NCBI GenBank assembly: GCA_946403075.1
Contig: CAMIYN010000010.1
Location: 1-46,339, forward strand
Direction: 5' to 3'
Source: an uncultured Lachnospiraceae bacterium
GTDB taxonomy: Bacteria; Bacillota; Clostridia; Lachnospirales; Lachnospiraceae
DNA: 46,339 bases
A model generated the notes under the pieces. It did no database searches. It was not told where the DNA came from and worked only from the letters and a program-made list of their open reading frames with translations. Below are positions 1 to 9,445 of this stretch, piece by piece. Both the position numbers and the translations under genes were made by a program. Position 1 is the first letter of the stretch, and every line of letters begins with the position of its first letter.

Positions 1-45
1 TAATATGTATACTATCCCCTTAGACTATTTGTATACCATGTTAGT

Positions 46-630
46 CTTTACACAATGGTTCGCCCCTACGGCTTACTCCACTATCTTGCTATGGGCTCGC
101 GGTGCTTCGCCCCTACGGCTTACTCCACTGTCTTGCTACGGGCTCGCGGTGCTTCGCCCCTACGGTTAACACTACTGTATTGCTTCGGGCTCGCGGTGCT
201 TCGCCCCTACGGTTAACTCTACTGTCTTGCTGCGGGCTCCCAAAGGTTCGCCCCTACGACTTACTCCACTATCTTGCTACGGGCTCGCGGTGCTTCGCCC
301 CTACGGTTAACACTACTGTATTGCTTCGGGCTCGTGGTACTTCGCCCCTACGATTAACTCTACTGTCTTGCTACGGGCTCGCGATGCTTCGCCCCTACGG
401 CTAACACTACTGTATTGCTTCGGGCTCGCGGTGCTTCGCCCCTACGATTAACTCTACTGTCTTGCTTAGGGCTCCCAATGGTTCGCCCCTACGGCTTACT
501 CCACTATCTTGCTATGGGCTCGCGATGCTTCGCCCCTACGACTATCACTACTTTCTTGCTGTGGGCTCGCGGTGCTTCGCCCCTACGATTAACTCTACTA
601 TCTTGCTTCGGGCTCGTGGTACTTCGCCCC
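46..630 (-). repeat. 47-bp tandem repeat array (12 full copies plus one decayed)
   Basis: GGGCTC starts at 93, 140, 187, 234, 281, 328, 375, 422, 469, 516, 563 and 610, an exact 47-bp period. A decayed copy begins near 46. Each unit reads, on the minus strand, GTAGGGGCGAA, a variable 7-mer, GAGCCC, and a linker of about 23 nt. The cores present (plus-strand sense) are GCGGTGC, GCGATGC, GTGGTAC, CCAATGG and CCAAAGG. The array lies beyond the terminator of the gene to its right. Long open frames here are by-products of the repeat: 47 is not a multiple of 3 and the translations resemble no protein family. Confidence 0.95.
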
Positions 631-640
631 AATAATAAAA

Positions 641-669
641 AAACAGCAAAGAGTTAATCTTTGCTGTTT
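641..669 (-). terminator. Rho-independent terminator of the DUF1576-like gene
   Basis: This is a perfect 11-bp hairpin (AAACAGCAAAG / CTTTGCTGTTT) with a 7-nt loop. It has a T-run on the minus-strand side and sits 22 bp past the stop codon at 691. The A-run and T-run on both sides would let it work in both directions. Confidence 0.85.
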
Positions 670-690
670 TTTAAAATATTAACAAATATT

Positions 691-2115
691 TTATTTCGCT
701 TCTTTTATAAAATAATGCTCTATAAATGGAACGAGAACAAATGCAACTACACCAGCAGTAAATCCTCCATTATAGAAGTTGAAGAAATTATACTGTAATG
801 GTATAAGTGTAACTATTGCAAAATGCATAACACCTGCAAGTATTCCCCAGATTACTCCATACTTTCCAGATATTGGAGCCATACCAGTAGCATAAGAGAA
901 TGCTATAAGTATACCAACTGTACTCATACCAAGTCTTCCTGTGTCGGCACCTATACCAAGTGCTGGACAAACTTGTGTTGATACAAGAGATATAAGGACA
1001 TATCCTATACCTATTGGTAAAACATTTAATGGATGAGCTCCTGCTGCAACCCAAGTAAATGCACACCATACTACACCTGCTATAGGCCCACTAAATTTTG
1101 CACCAAAGCAGTATTTCATGCAAGTATAGAACAACAATATGAATAATCCATATATAGCAAAATTTATCATTGCAGCACCAATTCCATATTTTTCAATGAA
1201 GTCAGAGCCTTGTCCTGAATCTTTCAATAATTTCCCATAATTCTTTAAAGCATCCTTATCCAAAGCGAGACCTATTATAAAGCAAATAAGGAATACAATA
1301 GCATAAGATATAAATACAAACTCAAATACCTCTACAGTTGATTGTCCTGGGCCATTTGAAATCCCAGTGCCAATATTTGTCACTTTAAATAAGAATCCAA
1401 TAGTCATAAGACACAAAAAACCAGCTGGTGGTCCTGCATTAAATAGGTCACATCCCATATGGAAGTTAGGTGCCTTAGCACATAGTGCTGGGTAAAATAA
1501 ACAGAAAAGTATTGCAATTATAAATGCAATAAGTATACCTGTTGGTTGAATAGGAAGATTAGATAAAACTTCTAATCCTGATTCTTTAAAAGCATTTAAA
1601 GAAGTTGTGTTTACATTTGCTACTCCATCAACTGTAGCATTATATCCTGGCCATCTAAACATAACCTCTGACATAATAGGTGCAATAGCAGTTGCGAAAA
1701 TACCCAAATTCATCATTGATGCAGGTGTTTTCTTTTTAATTAAAGCATATACTTGCATACCTATCATAAGTGGAAGCATATTTATTATGTTCATTCCCCA
1801 AGATGAAAAGCCTACTGTCAAAAAGAATGCAGCAACAGTTCCACTGTTTACAGAATCTTTTCCACCACAGCATACAATGTATACAAGCATTAGTAAGCAA
1901 CACATTCCCATATTAAAATATGTTCCTGGAACACTTACCCCATACATATCTTGAGTACATTGAGCTGGTGATCTCAAAATCCTGATAAATCCTGGTATCA
2001 TATCATTTAAATTGCCGTTCATGATACCATAAACTACAGCCATTACAAAAAACATAGCTGTAAACATAGCCAATACTTTAAAAAGTATTCTGGCATTTTT
2101 TACTTTTTGGTCCAT
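691..2115 (-). CDS. DUF1576-like multispanning membrane protein
   Basis: This 474-residue protein is almost wholly hydrophobic, with roughly 11-12 predicted membrane spans and only short polar loops. Conserved-looking stretches include AGPPAGFLCLMTIGF, HPLNVLPIGIGYVL and SGKYGVIWGILAGVMHF. Overall length and pattern match my recollection of the DUF1576 family of clostridial membrane proteins, whose function is unknown; a transport role is only a guess. The ATG at 2115 is preceded by GGGAGGAAATT, a good ribosome-binding site. It is transcribed in the same direction as the Mrp-like operon upstream, but a repeat cluster of about 250 bp separates them, so co-transcription is uncertain. It has its own terminator at 641-669. 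Confidence 0.65.
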   Translation of the reverse strand: MDQKVKNARILFKVLAMFTAMFFVMAVVYGIMNGNLNDMIPGFIRILRSPAQCTQDMYGVSVPGTYFNMGMCCLLMLVYIVCCGGKDSVNSGTVAAFFLTVGFSSWGMNIINMLPLMIGMQVYALIKKKTPASMMNLGIFATAIAPIMSEVMFRWPGYNATVDGVANVNTTSLNAFKESGLEVLSNLPIQPTGILIAFIIAILFCLFYPALCAKAPNFHMGCDLFNAGPPAGFLCLMTIGFLFKVTNIGTGISNGPGQSTVEVFEFVFISYAIVFLICFIIGLALDKDALKNYGKLLKDSGQGSDFIEKYGIGAAMINFAIYGLFILLFYTCMKYCFGAKFSGPIAGVVWCAFTWVAAGAHPLNVLPIGIGYVLISLVSTQVCPALGIGADTGRLGMSTVGILIAFSYATGMAPISGKYGVIWGILAGVMHFAIVTLIPLQYNFFNFYNGGFTAGVVAFVLVPFIEHYFIKEAK

Positions 2116-2207
2116 AATTTCCTCCCTTTAAAATTTAGTATAAATTAATTTATACAAAATCAACGACTAATGTGATTTAGAAGTTAATATTATATACTTG
2201 TGAATTT

Positions 2208-2461
2208 GGGCTCGCAAAGCTCCACCCATAAATTTTTAACTTCGCACATACAACTAACATTACTTTTTTGCAAAAGGGCTCGCAAAGCTTCGCCCCTATG
2301 GTTAACTCTACTGTATTGCTGCGGGCTCCCAAAGGTTCGCCCCTACGACCCCTACAATTAACTCTGCTATCTTGCTACGGGCTCGTGGTACTTCGCCCCT
2401 ACAGTTATCGCTACTGTCTTGTAGCGGGCTCGCGATGCTTCGCCCCTACGGCCCCTACGGT
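2208..2461 (-). repeat. Intergenic repeat cluster, 5 copies
   Basis: GGGCTC starts at 2208, 2276, 2323, 2379 and 2426. Spacings of 47 occur twice; one spacing is 56, which is 47 plus an extra 9-bp GCCCCTACG-like unit. Cores are GCAAAGC (twice, the first in a decayed copy), CCAAAGG, GTGGTAC and GCGATGC. The minus-strand GTAGGGG sense matches the direction of both flanking genes. No gene is seen between 2116 and 2472. Confidence 0.9.
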
Positions 2462-2472
2462 TTAAATTAATA

Positions 2473-4503
2473 TTATATTCTTATAAATAATAAATAAATA
2501 AGTGCAACAATTAACCCTACACAAAATAGTATAAGCCCAAATGATAAACTATTTGTTATCTCTTTTACTACTTTTGAACTTCTTTTTTCTGTATTTAATA
2601 CTGCAAAAGCATCTTTTGATTTAATATTGTTAATTGCAGAAAATAAAATACTCTTTATTAAACTAACTAAAAAGTCTATAAGTTTATCTAAAATTCTAAA
2701 TATTAATGCTACAATAAATATAACTTTTGGATAAATAAAATCTAAAAATTTTACTAAATCTATATTCTCAGGCCATCTATCAACATATATAAGTTTCCCT
2801 GATTTTCTACTGACAAGCACTATCCTAACTATACATAAATAAACAAATAAACCTATACCGAGTGAAATAAGCCCACCCTTTAAATTCACAAATGAAAAAT
2901 AATTAACTGCATGTGCTGGATCATGCCCGTGCATAAAACTCTGCCCAAATGTTGCAAGTTTATCCATAAGAGTCGCATTACTTGAATGAATTTCTCCAAG
3001 TAAGACTTGCACTACAAAACTATTTAATCCAAGTATGAATACAATTATTGCAGAACCTAAAATTGCGAATACAGATAATTTTGACATATAGGTTTTATTC
3101 ATCAAATCATATTTATGTTGTAATTCTTTACTATTATTCTTTTCAAAAAATATGCAAATATATAATTTAGTCATATAAGCAGCAGTAAGTCCACCTGACA
3201 CTAGAAATATCCACTCTATAATATTATATATCGTTGTCGCATGTCCTTCGTGGTGAAGTTCTTCTATGTATTCAACTATTGATTCATGTATTAAAGTTTT
3301 TGAAACATAACCACTAAACATAGGCATACCAATTATTCCAATGTATCCTGCGAGAAATGCAATATTCAATAAAATTTTTCCTCTTCCAAATCCTCTTATA
3401 TCATTTAAATCAAGTTTATGTAAATTCATATAAATTGCACCAGCACACATAAATAAAACAAGTTTAAACATAGAGTGGTTAACCATATGAAGTATTGCAC
3501 CACGAACAGCCAAGGCATTATGTTCCCCAAGTAGTCCTTGCATACCACAAGCAACCAAAATAAATCCAATCTGTGACATAGAAGAACAAGCAAGTGTTCT
3601 CTTTAAATCAATAGAAAATAGTGCAAGAAATGCCCCAAGAAACATAGTTATAACACCTATATATAAAAGGATACTTCCCCAAGTAGAGTTATATAAAAAT
3701 ATTCTTGAAGTTATGATTAAAATTCCATAAACTCCAGATTTTGTAAGTATACCAGATAAAAGTGCACTTGCAGGTGCAGGAGCAACAGGGTGAGCCTTTG
3801 GAAGCCATATATGCACAGGATACATACCAGCTTTAGCACCAAATCCAAATAGCATACAAAGTGCAGAAGCCCAAATAATAGTATGACTACCATTATTATT
3901 TAAATAATTTGTTATCGCAGTATTTAAACTATCTATCTCAAGTGTTCCTACAGCATTTTGTAGTAGGAATAATCCCATGAGCATTACCATTCCACCAAGG
4001 ACAGCAATAAACAAATATATATCTCCTGCCTTCATAGCTTTTTCTTTTTCATCATGAATAACTGCAACATATGAAGCAAATGACATTATCTCAAAAAATA
4101 TAAAGGTAGTAAATAAATCACCTGATAAAAACACTCCCATAGTCCCAGAAAAAGTTAATAGTATAAAAAAGAAATATCTATTTCTATTTCTATAATGATG
4201 GAAATATTCGTGACTAAATAGTGATGTCATAGTCCACATGAGAGCACAAATTGTGCCATAAATTGCTCTAAACCCATCCAGTTGCAGATGAAGAGTTTTA
4301 CCACATATATCTGGTATGTAGCAATTAAAAACTTCTCCACTATATACTCTCGTAAACAAATAGAAAAGTATAAATAAATCAATTGCACAACAAGTCATCA
4401 CAAAATAGTCTCTCATTTTTTTATCTCTTCTACCAATGAGATATGATACAAAACTTCCTAACAATGGGAATATAACTAAAAACAATAATATATAATCTTT
4501 CAC
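2473..4503 (-). CDS. Large NuoL/HyfB-like proton-translocating antiporter subunit
   Basis: This 676-residue member of the complex I antiporter family has about 14 core spans and a C-terminal extension (about 520-676) with more membrane segments. It is the largest of four such subunits in the operon. Key residues of the family are present: Glu138 in TFIFFEIMSF, Lys224 in GFGAKAGMYPVHIWLP, His231, His238 and the following PVAPAPASALLSG. The start is GTG at 4503, after GAGGAGGGG. It is the last gene of the Mrp-like operon, 24 bp after its neighbour. Its size suggests a MrpA/NuoL-like role at the distal end of the complex. The exact subunit assignment is inferred. Confidence 0.85.
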   Translation of the reverse strand: MKDYILLFLVIFPLLGSFVSYLIGRRDKKMRDYFVMTCCAIDLFILFYLFTRVYSGEVFNCYIPDICGKTLHLQLDGFRAIYGTICALMWTMTSLFSHEYFHHYRNRNRYFFFILLTFSGTMGVFLSGDLFTTFIFFEIMSFASYVAVIHDEKEKAMKAGDIYLFIAVLGGMVMLMGLFLLQNAVGTLEIDSLNTAITNYLNNNGSHTIIWASALCMLFGFGAKAGMYPVHIWLPKAHPVAPAPASALLSGILTKSGVYGILIITSRIFLYNSTWGSILLYIGVITMFLGAFLALFSIDLKRTLACSSMSQIGFILVACGMQGLLGEHNALAVRGAILHMVNHSMFKLVLFMCAGAIYMNLHKLDLNDIRGFGRGKILLNIAFLAGYIGIIGMPMFSGYVSKTLIHESIVEYIEELHHEGHATTIYNIIEWIFLVSGGLTAAYMTKLYICIFFEKNNSKELQHKYDLMNKTYMSKLSVFAILGSAIIVFILGLNSFVVQVLLGEIHSSNATLMDKLATFGQSFMHGHDPAHAVNYFSFVNLKGGLISLGIGLFVYLCIVRIVLVSRKSGKLIYVDRWPENIDLVKFLDFIYPKVIFIVALIFRILDKLIDFLVSLIKSILFSAINNIKSKDAFAVLNTEKRSSKVVKEITNSLSFGLILFCVGLIVALIYLLFIRI

Positions 4504-4527
4504 AGCCCCTCCTCACTTAAAAATTTT

Positions 4528-5967
4528 TTATGATATTATATTTAAAAATTCTAATAAAAAACTTGAATTAACTCCAAAATATATAATTAAAATTGATAAA
4601 ATTATAAATACTGAATTCATCAATTTACTTACTTTTATCTCTTCTCCTATGCCACTTTCATCTTTGCTAAATCCCATAACTACAATACTCATTAAATATA
4701 TAACTGTCAAAACTATCGATACTATTATAATAATTAATCCTATGAGAGATAAATTGCTATTTACATCCATAGCAGATTTTACTATTAAATATTTACTTAT
4801 AAATCCACAAGTTAAAGGAATACCTATTATACTAAAACTTGCTACTGCAAACGAATAAAAAGCAACTTTCATCTTTTTTACTATACCTTTAACTTCATCA
4901 ACCATATGAACATTACTATATAAAATAAATATTCCTGCTACAAAAAATAACAAAATTTTTGCAATTGCATGAAAAAACATATGTGCAAGTCCTGCCTTTA
5001 TGCTTTCATCTGTCATAAGTGATACAGCAAATAATATATATGATAGGTTACTTGCCGTCGAATAGGCGAGTCTTCTCTTTATATTTTTTTCTCTGACAGC
5101 CATGCATGAGCCATACAAAACTGTAAATATTGAAATTATAATGACAATATTTTGAGCCATAGTTCCTGTCAAAAACTCTACACCATATGCATAATAAATA
5201 GTTCTAATTATTGCAAAAGCTCCTGCCTTTACTACGACCACAGCATGAAAAATAGCACTAACTGGTGTAGGTGCTACACTACATTGTGGTAGCCAAAAAG
5301 TAAAAGGAAATAATCCTGCTTTTACTCCAAATCCGAAAAAGCAGAGTAAAAAACCTATGTATAATGTATTAATGTCTCCAAATATTTCGCTTGATAATAC
5401 ACCGCCATATCTAAAATCAATCCCATGAGATGTAAATGTTGATAAAATAATTATTCCCATCAGTGCAAGGCTTGCACCAATCATTGACACAATTAGATAT
5501 GTTTTCCCAGCAGCGATTGATTCTTTATCATTCTCATGCATAATAAGTGGCAAAGTCAAAAATGTCAAAAGTTCATAGAAAAAATATAGTGATATAAAAT
5601 TACTACTAAATGTTAGTCCTATTGCTATTCCATATGTTATGAGAAAATACCTAAAAAATGAATCAAGATTTTTTTTATGCTCCATATAAATAACTGCATA
5701 TATTGAAGCAAGAGGCCAAAGTGTAGCAATTAAAACAGAAAAAACCTTTGATAAACCATCCCCTACAAATGAAATAGAAAAAATTGAAGAAAACCTAACA
5801 AGTGTCCAAACCAAATCATTTTGAAAAAATGTCACATAATAAACAAGAAAACTTGTAATTAAAGTCGATAAAACTACATACAACTTTCTATTAAATCTAT
5901 TAAGTTTAAATACTGGTAACAACAATCCCAAAATTATCGGCACTAACATTGTAAAAAATATAAACAT
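4528..5967 (-). CDS. MrpD/NuoM-like antiporter subunit, divergent
   Basis: This 479-residue protein of about 14 membrane spans keeps the family's Glu132 (LYFFYELLTF), Lys216 (GFGVKAGLFPF) and Lys247 (VVVVKAGAF). It has lost the two histidines seen in its three sister subunits: the segment reads FPFTFWLPQCSVAPTPVSA, with Thr223 and Cys229-Ser230 where the sisters have His and His-Pro or His-Gly. It may therefore be a structural subunit or work by a changed proton path. The ATG at 5967 follows AGAGGC, 13 bp downstream of the gene at 5981. It belongs to the Mrp-like operon. Confidence 0.85.
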   Translation of the reverse strand: MFIFFTMLVPIILGLLLPVFKLNRFNRKLYVVLSTLITSFLVYYVTFFQNDLVWTLVRFSSIFSISFVGDGLSKVFSVLIATLWPLASIYAVIYMEHKKNLDSFFRYFLITYGIAIGLTFSSNFISLYFFYELLTFLTLPLIMHENDKESIAAGKTYLIVSMIGASLALMGIIILSTFTSHGIDFRYGGVLSSEIFGDINTLYIGFLLCFFGFGVKAGLFPFTFWLPQCSVAPTPVSAIFHAVVVVKAGAFAIIRTIYYAYGVEFLTGTMAQNIVIIISIFTVLYGSCMAVREKNIKRRLAYSTASNLSYILFAVSLMTDESIKAGLAHMFFHAIAKILLFFVAGIFILYSNVHMVDEVKGIVKKMKVAFYSFAVASFSIIGIPLTCGFISKYLIVKSAMDVNSNLSLIGLIIIIVSIVLTVIYLMSIVVMGFSKDESGIGEEIKVSKLMNSVFIILSILIIYFGVNSSFLLEFLNIIS

Positions 5968-5980
5968 ATATTGCCTCTAT

Positions 5981-7456
5981 TTATCCTAAATATAATGTGC
6001 TCGCAAATTTTGTAAAGAAATCTATAAATGGCTTCGCATATGCACCGCACAAAACACAGGCACAAGCTAAAATCAAAAGTGGTATTAACATATACAAATT
6101 AGGTTCAACTTTTTTTACTTTTGAATAATCAAAATCAGCACCTGGGAAAAATGCATTTATAGAAATAGTTATTAAATATCCAGCAGTTAAAAGAGCACTA
6201 ATAAGTAGAACAACTGGTCCTAACCAACTAAATATATTTATTTTAGTTGCAAGAGATCCCATAGCAAGATACCATTTACTTACAAATCCAGTTAGTGGTG
6301 GAACCCCTACAAGTGCAAGTCCACCAATAGTAAAGCACCACATAACTATAGGCATACCTTTTCCTATTCCTTTTAATTCATCAACTTTTGTCTTATGAGT
6401 TTTATATATTATACTTCCTGCAGACATAAAGAGTAAATTTTTTGTTATAGAGTGAAATACTACTTGTAACAATGCTCCTACAAAACCTATCTGTGTAAGT
6501 GTTGAAAGCCCAAATAACACATAAGATACTTGTGATACTGAACTATATGCAAGTCTCTTTTTCAATAAATTTTCTTTAAATGCCATCATTGAGCCCATAA
6601 AGATTGTAATTAATGTAAGTCCCATAAATCCATATTGAACCCAAGTTCCCTTTATAAAATCAACTCCCACTTGATAAAAAATAACTCTTATAATTCCCAA
6701 AACTCCAGCCTTAGTTATAACACCAGATAAAACAGCAGAAGCTGGTGCAGGAGCAACTGGGTGGGCAGTTGTAAGCCAACCGTGTAATGGAAATAGACCT
6801 GCCTTTACACCAAATCCAACTATGGTAAAGAAAAATACTAATCTCAAAATATTTTCATTATTTGCTATTCTACCTGCAATTAGTGTTCCACCTTTTACAA
6901 ATTCTATATCTCCATAATAATTCATAAAGAAGAAACCGATTAACACAAGTGATGCTCCAAATATTGAATAGAATAAATATTTAAGTCCACCACTTATTGC
7001 TTCTTTAGTCCTACTATGAAGAACTAATGGAATTGATAAAAATGTCATAAACTCATAAAATACATATAGTGTTATAAAATTAGCTGCCATACCAAGTCCA
7101 AGGAGTGTAGCTTCTGTCAACAAATAGAATAAATAAAAACTTTCATTATTTTCTTCGTGTTTCATATATTCAAATGAAAACAAGCCAACTATCAACCACA
7201 TAAAACTAACTAATGTATTAAATAAAATTGTCATTTCATCAACTCTCAATCTAATAGGCAGAGTTTGTGTCAAATTAAATAATAATAAACTCCCACCCCT
7301 CTTTAATACAATAATATTCATTAAAAATGTAGCAAGTAATACCAAAAATACATACACCTGCCTAAAATTCCTATTCTTAAATATCTTTTTAATTACCAAT
7401 GTAAATAAACTAAATACTGCTGGTATCAAGATAGGAACCATCAATAAAAATTCCAT
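5981..7456 (-). CDS. MrpD/NuoM-like antiporter subunit
   Basis: This 491-residue membrane protein has the complete signature of Na+(H+) antiporter subunits: Glu135 (LYVFYEFMTFLSIPLVLHS), Lys218 in GFGVKAGLFPLHGW, His225, His232 in TTAHPVAPAPASAVLSG, and Lys249 in VITKAGVLG. These charged residues line the proton path in complex I and Mrp structures. AAAGGAGG precedes the ATG at 7456. It is the second of four tandem paralogues, 22 bp after the stop of the one at 7479, and is probably co-translated with its neighbours. Confidence 0.9.
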   Translation of the reverse strand: MEFLLMVPILIPAVFSLFTLVIKKIFKNRNFRQVYVFLVLLATFLMNIIVLKRGGSLLLFNLTQTLPIRLRVDEMTILFNTLVSFMWLIVGLFSFEYMKHEENNESFYLFYLLTEATLLGLGMAANFITLYVFYEFMTFLSIPLVLHSRTKEAISGGLKYLFYSIFGASLVLIGFFFMNYYGDIEFVKGGTLIAGRIANNENILRLVFFFTIVGFGVKAGLFPLHGWLTTAHPVAPAPASAVLSGVITKAGVLGIIRVIFYQVGVDFIKGTWVQYGFMGLTLITIFMGSMMAFKENLLKKRLAYSSVSQVSYVLFGLSTLTQIGFVGALLQVVFHSITKNLLFMSAGSIIYKTHKTKVDELKGIGKGMPIVMWCFTIGGLALVGVPPLTGFVSKWYLAMGSLATKINIFSWLGPVVLLISALLTAGYLITISINAFFPGADFDYSKVKKVEPNLYMLIPLLILACACVLCGAYAKPFIDFFTKFASTLYLG

Positions 7457-7478
7457 AACATACTTATCCTCCTTTAAA

Positions 7479-9023
7479 TTATGAAAATACTTTTAATCCG
7501 TCAATTATAAGTTTAATAAAATAAGATGACATTATTCCAAGTATAAAATTGCATATTATAAATATACCATTTGATATAATGAAACCTAAATCTTTCTTAT
7601 CAGGTATTACCACAATTTTTTTGGTGCTATCATCTTTTTTGAATAGAACCATTAGAGCTGGCACATAATATATAGCATTCAAAACTGTGCTTATTATTAA
7701 AGCAAGTAGTGCTATAACTGCCTTGCTTGGATTATTTAGTGCTGCTATAGCCAAATTATACTTAACTACAAAACCACCAAATAGTGGAATTCCTATCATT
7801 GAAAATGCACCAACTGCAAAAGCAATTCCTGCATACATATTTTTTCTCGCTGCACCTTTTAAATCTTTAAACTTCCTACTTCCATTTGCTGTATCCATAA
7901 ATGCACCTGCTGTATTAAATAACATAGGTTTAGTAAATGCATGAACTAAAATTTGCAAACAAGCGGCAACCATACCAAGTTCATTTCCAAGTCCTATCCC
8001 CATATATATGTAACCAATTTGTGCAACAGATGAATATGCAATCATCTTTTTTAAATCTCTCTCATTTATTGCCTTTATAGAGCCTATTGTCATTGCCAAA
8101 ATTCCAAACACAAATAAGATGTTTAAAACCTTAGAATTATTTATAACATTAAATCCAAATACTCTATATACTAATTTTATCAAAAGTATAATATATCCTT
8201 TTAACACAAGCCCTGACAAAACTGCTGATGATGCAGAAGTTGATTGACCGTGTGCATCAGGAAGCCATGAGTGGAAAGGATATAATGCACTCTTTATTCC
8301 AAGTCCAATAGCAAATAAGCAAATAATCATTTCAAGTGGAAATGTATATCTACCAGTTGCTACCAAGTTTTGGACACCCTCTTTTATATTAGACATAAGT
8401 AGATGTCCTGTTATATCATATAAAATACTTATTCCTATTAAAAACAATCCAGAACCAAGTAAACTCATCATCAAATATCTCGCTGTAGCAACCAATGTCT
8501 CTTTACTATGTTTAAGCATAACTATTGCACAAGCTGTAAGTGTATTTATCTCTACAAATACATATGCAGTAAACAAATCATTTGTATATATTAGCGCTAT
8601 AAGTGATGTGTAAAGTAAAGTCATCATTAAGAAATAATATTCTTGCTTATCTGGTAAAACATCGTGATATATATGCTTAAGTCCACCCATCAATGATAAC
8701 ATCATAACAAGTGTAAATGAGGTTGCCATGAGTGCTTCTAAAACACCAACTCTGATCTCATTACCAAACGGAGCAGGAAAATGCCCCATCATATATATGT
8801 AATAATCACCGACTTTTAAACAATATATTAGTGTTGCAAGTGATAAAGCAAAACCGACAGTTAAATTGAAAAAACATAGTTTTTTTGCACCTTTAGATTT
8901 AAGTGCTGCACAAAAAATTCCTGACAAAAAAGATAAGATAATTGATATGCAAGGAAAATTTTGCACAATGCTATTTATAACATAATGATAATCATTATTA
9001 ATTATTGTTGTATATTCTAACAT
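7479..9023 (-). CDS. mrpD: MrpD-like cation/proton antiporter subunit
   Basis: This 514-residue antiporter-like subunit keeps Glu158 (TAYVFVEINTLTAC), Lys244 (GLGIKSALYPFHSWLPDAH), His251, His258 and Lys275 (SGLVLKGY). The PDAHGQSTSASSAVLSG segment differs from the AHPVAPAPASA form of its sisters and is closer to classic MrpD/MbhH. Its ATG overlaps the last base of the mrpC stop (TAATG), so the two are translationally coupled. The mrpC-mrpD order is the usual one in Mrp and Mbh operons, which is why I give the mrpD symbol to this copy. Confidence 0.9.
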   Translation of the reverse strand: MLEYTTIINNDYHYVINSIVQNFPCISIILSFLSGIFCAALKSKGAKKLCFFNLTVGFALSLATLIYCLKVGDYYIYMMGHFPAPFGNEIRVGVLEALMATSFTLVMMLSLMGGLKHIYHDVLPDKQEYYFLMMTLLYTSLIALIYTNDLFTAYVFVEINTLTACAIVMLKHSKETLVATARYLMMSLLGSGLFLIGISILYDITGHLLMSNIKEGVQNLVATGRYTFPLEMIICLFAIGLGIKSALYPFHSWLPDAHGQSTSASSAVLSGLVLKGYIILLIKLVYRVFGFNVINNSKVLNILFVFGILAMTIGSIKAINERDLKKMIAYSSVAQIGYIYMGIGLGNELGMVAACLQILVHAFTKPMLFNTAGAFMDTANGSRKFKDLKGAARKNMYAGIAFAVGAFSMIGIPLFGGFVVKYNLAIAALNNPSKAVIALLALIISTVLNAIYYVPALMVLFKKDDSTKKIVVIPDKKDLGFIISNGIFIICNFILGIMSSYFIKLIIDGLKVFS

Positions 9024-9445
9024 TATTCTTTATTCTCCTCTCTATTCATTATTGATATTATTTCATGCATATCTAAAGTTTTATATTCTCTATAAAGTCT
9101 AACTGCAAGTGCTAAGAAAAATGCAGTAAAACTAACTGATACAACGATACCAGTAAGAACCAAACCAGATGGAACTGGATTTATATAATTCTGAACATTA
9201 GGAACTGCAGTCCCAGCTTGATAACCAGCAAGATTAGTATCGCCTAACTTTTCTAATAATATAGGAGCTATTCTTCCAGTTATATATCCTTTTGATGCTA
9301 AAAATAAATATATAGCAGTATCCATAAAGTTAAAACCTATAATTTTCTTGATTATGTTTCTATTTAGGAGCAAAGTAACGAAACCTATACCAAATATAAT
9401 TATAGATACAGTCTCATAATAATTTGTAAAAAGTCTGCTTACCAT
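9023..9445 (-). CDS. mrpC: MrpC-like (NuoK-like) antiporter subunit
   Basis: This 140-residue protein has three membrane helices, as expected for the NuoK/MrpC family. Typical features are the first helix followed by NRNIIKKIIGFNFMDTAIYLF and a late PVPSGLVLTGIVVSVSFTAFFLAL segment, matching the DPLPQALVLTAIVIG region of MrpC. A loop of about 35 residues between helices 2 and 3 is longer than in NuoK. The start overlaps the preceding stop by one base, and its own stop overlaps the next start. It should sit between the MrpB-type and MrpD-type subunits. Confidence 0.9.
   Translation of the reverse strand: MVSRLFTNYYETVSIIIFGIGFVTLLLNRNIIKKIIGFNFMDTAIYLFLASKGYITGRIAPILLEKLGDTNLAGYQAGTAVPNVQNYINPVPSGLVLTGIVVSVSFTAFFLALAVRLYREYKTLDMHEIISIMNREENKE

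Noticed and set aside
46..630. CRISPR array
   Set aside because: Units are regular, but the whole 47 bp is repeated, with linkers shared between units; there are no unique spacers and no cas genes.
102..657. Open reading frames of 100 and 80 codons on the plus strand in the 47-bp array
   Set aside because: They arise from the repeat, have no ribosome-binding site, and their translations (RARGASPLRLTLLSC and similar) recur in every cluster in several frames.
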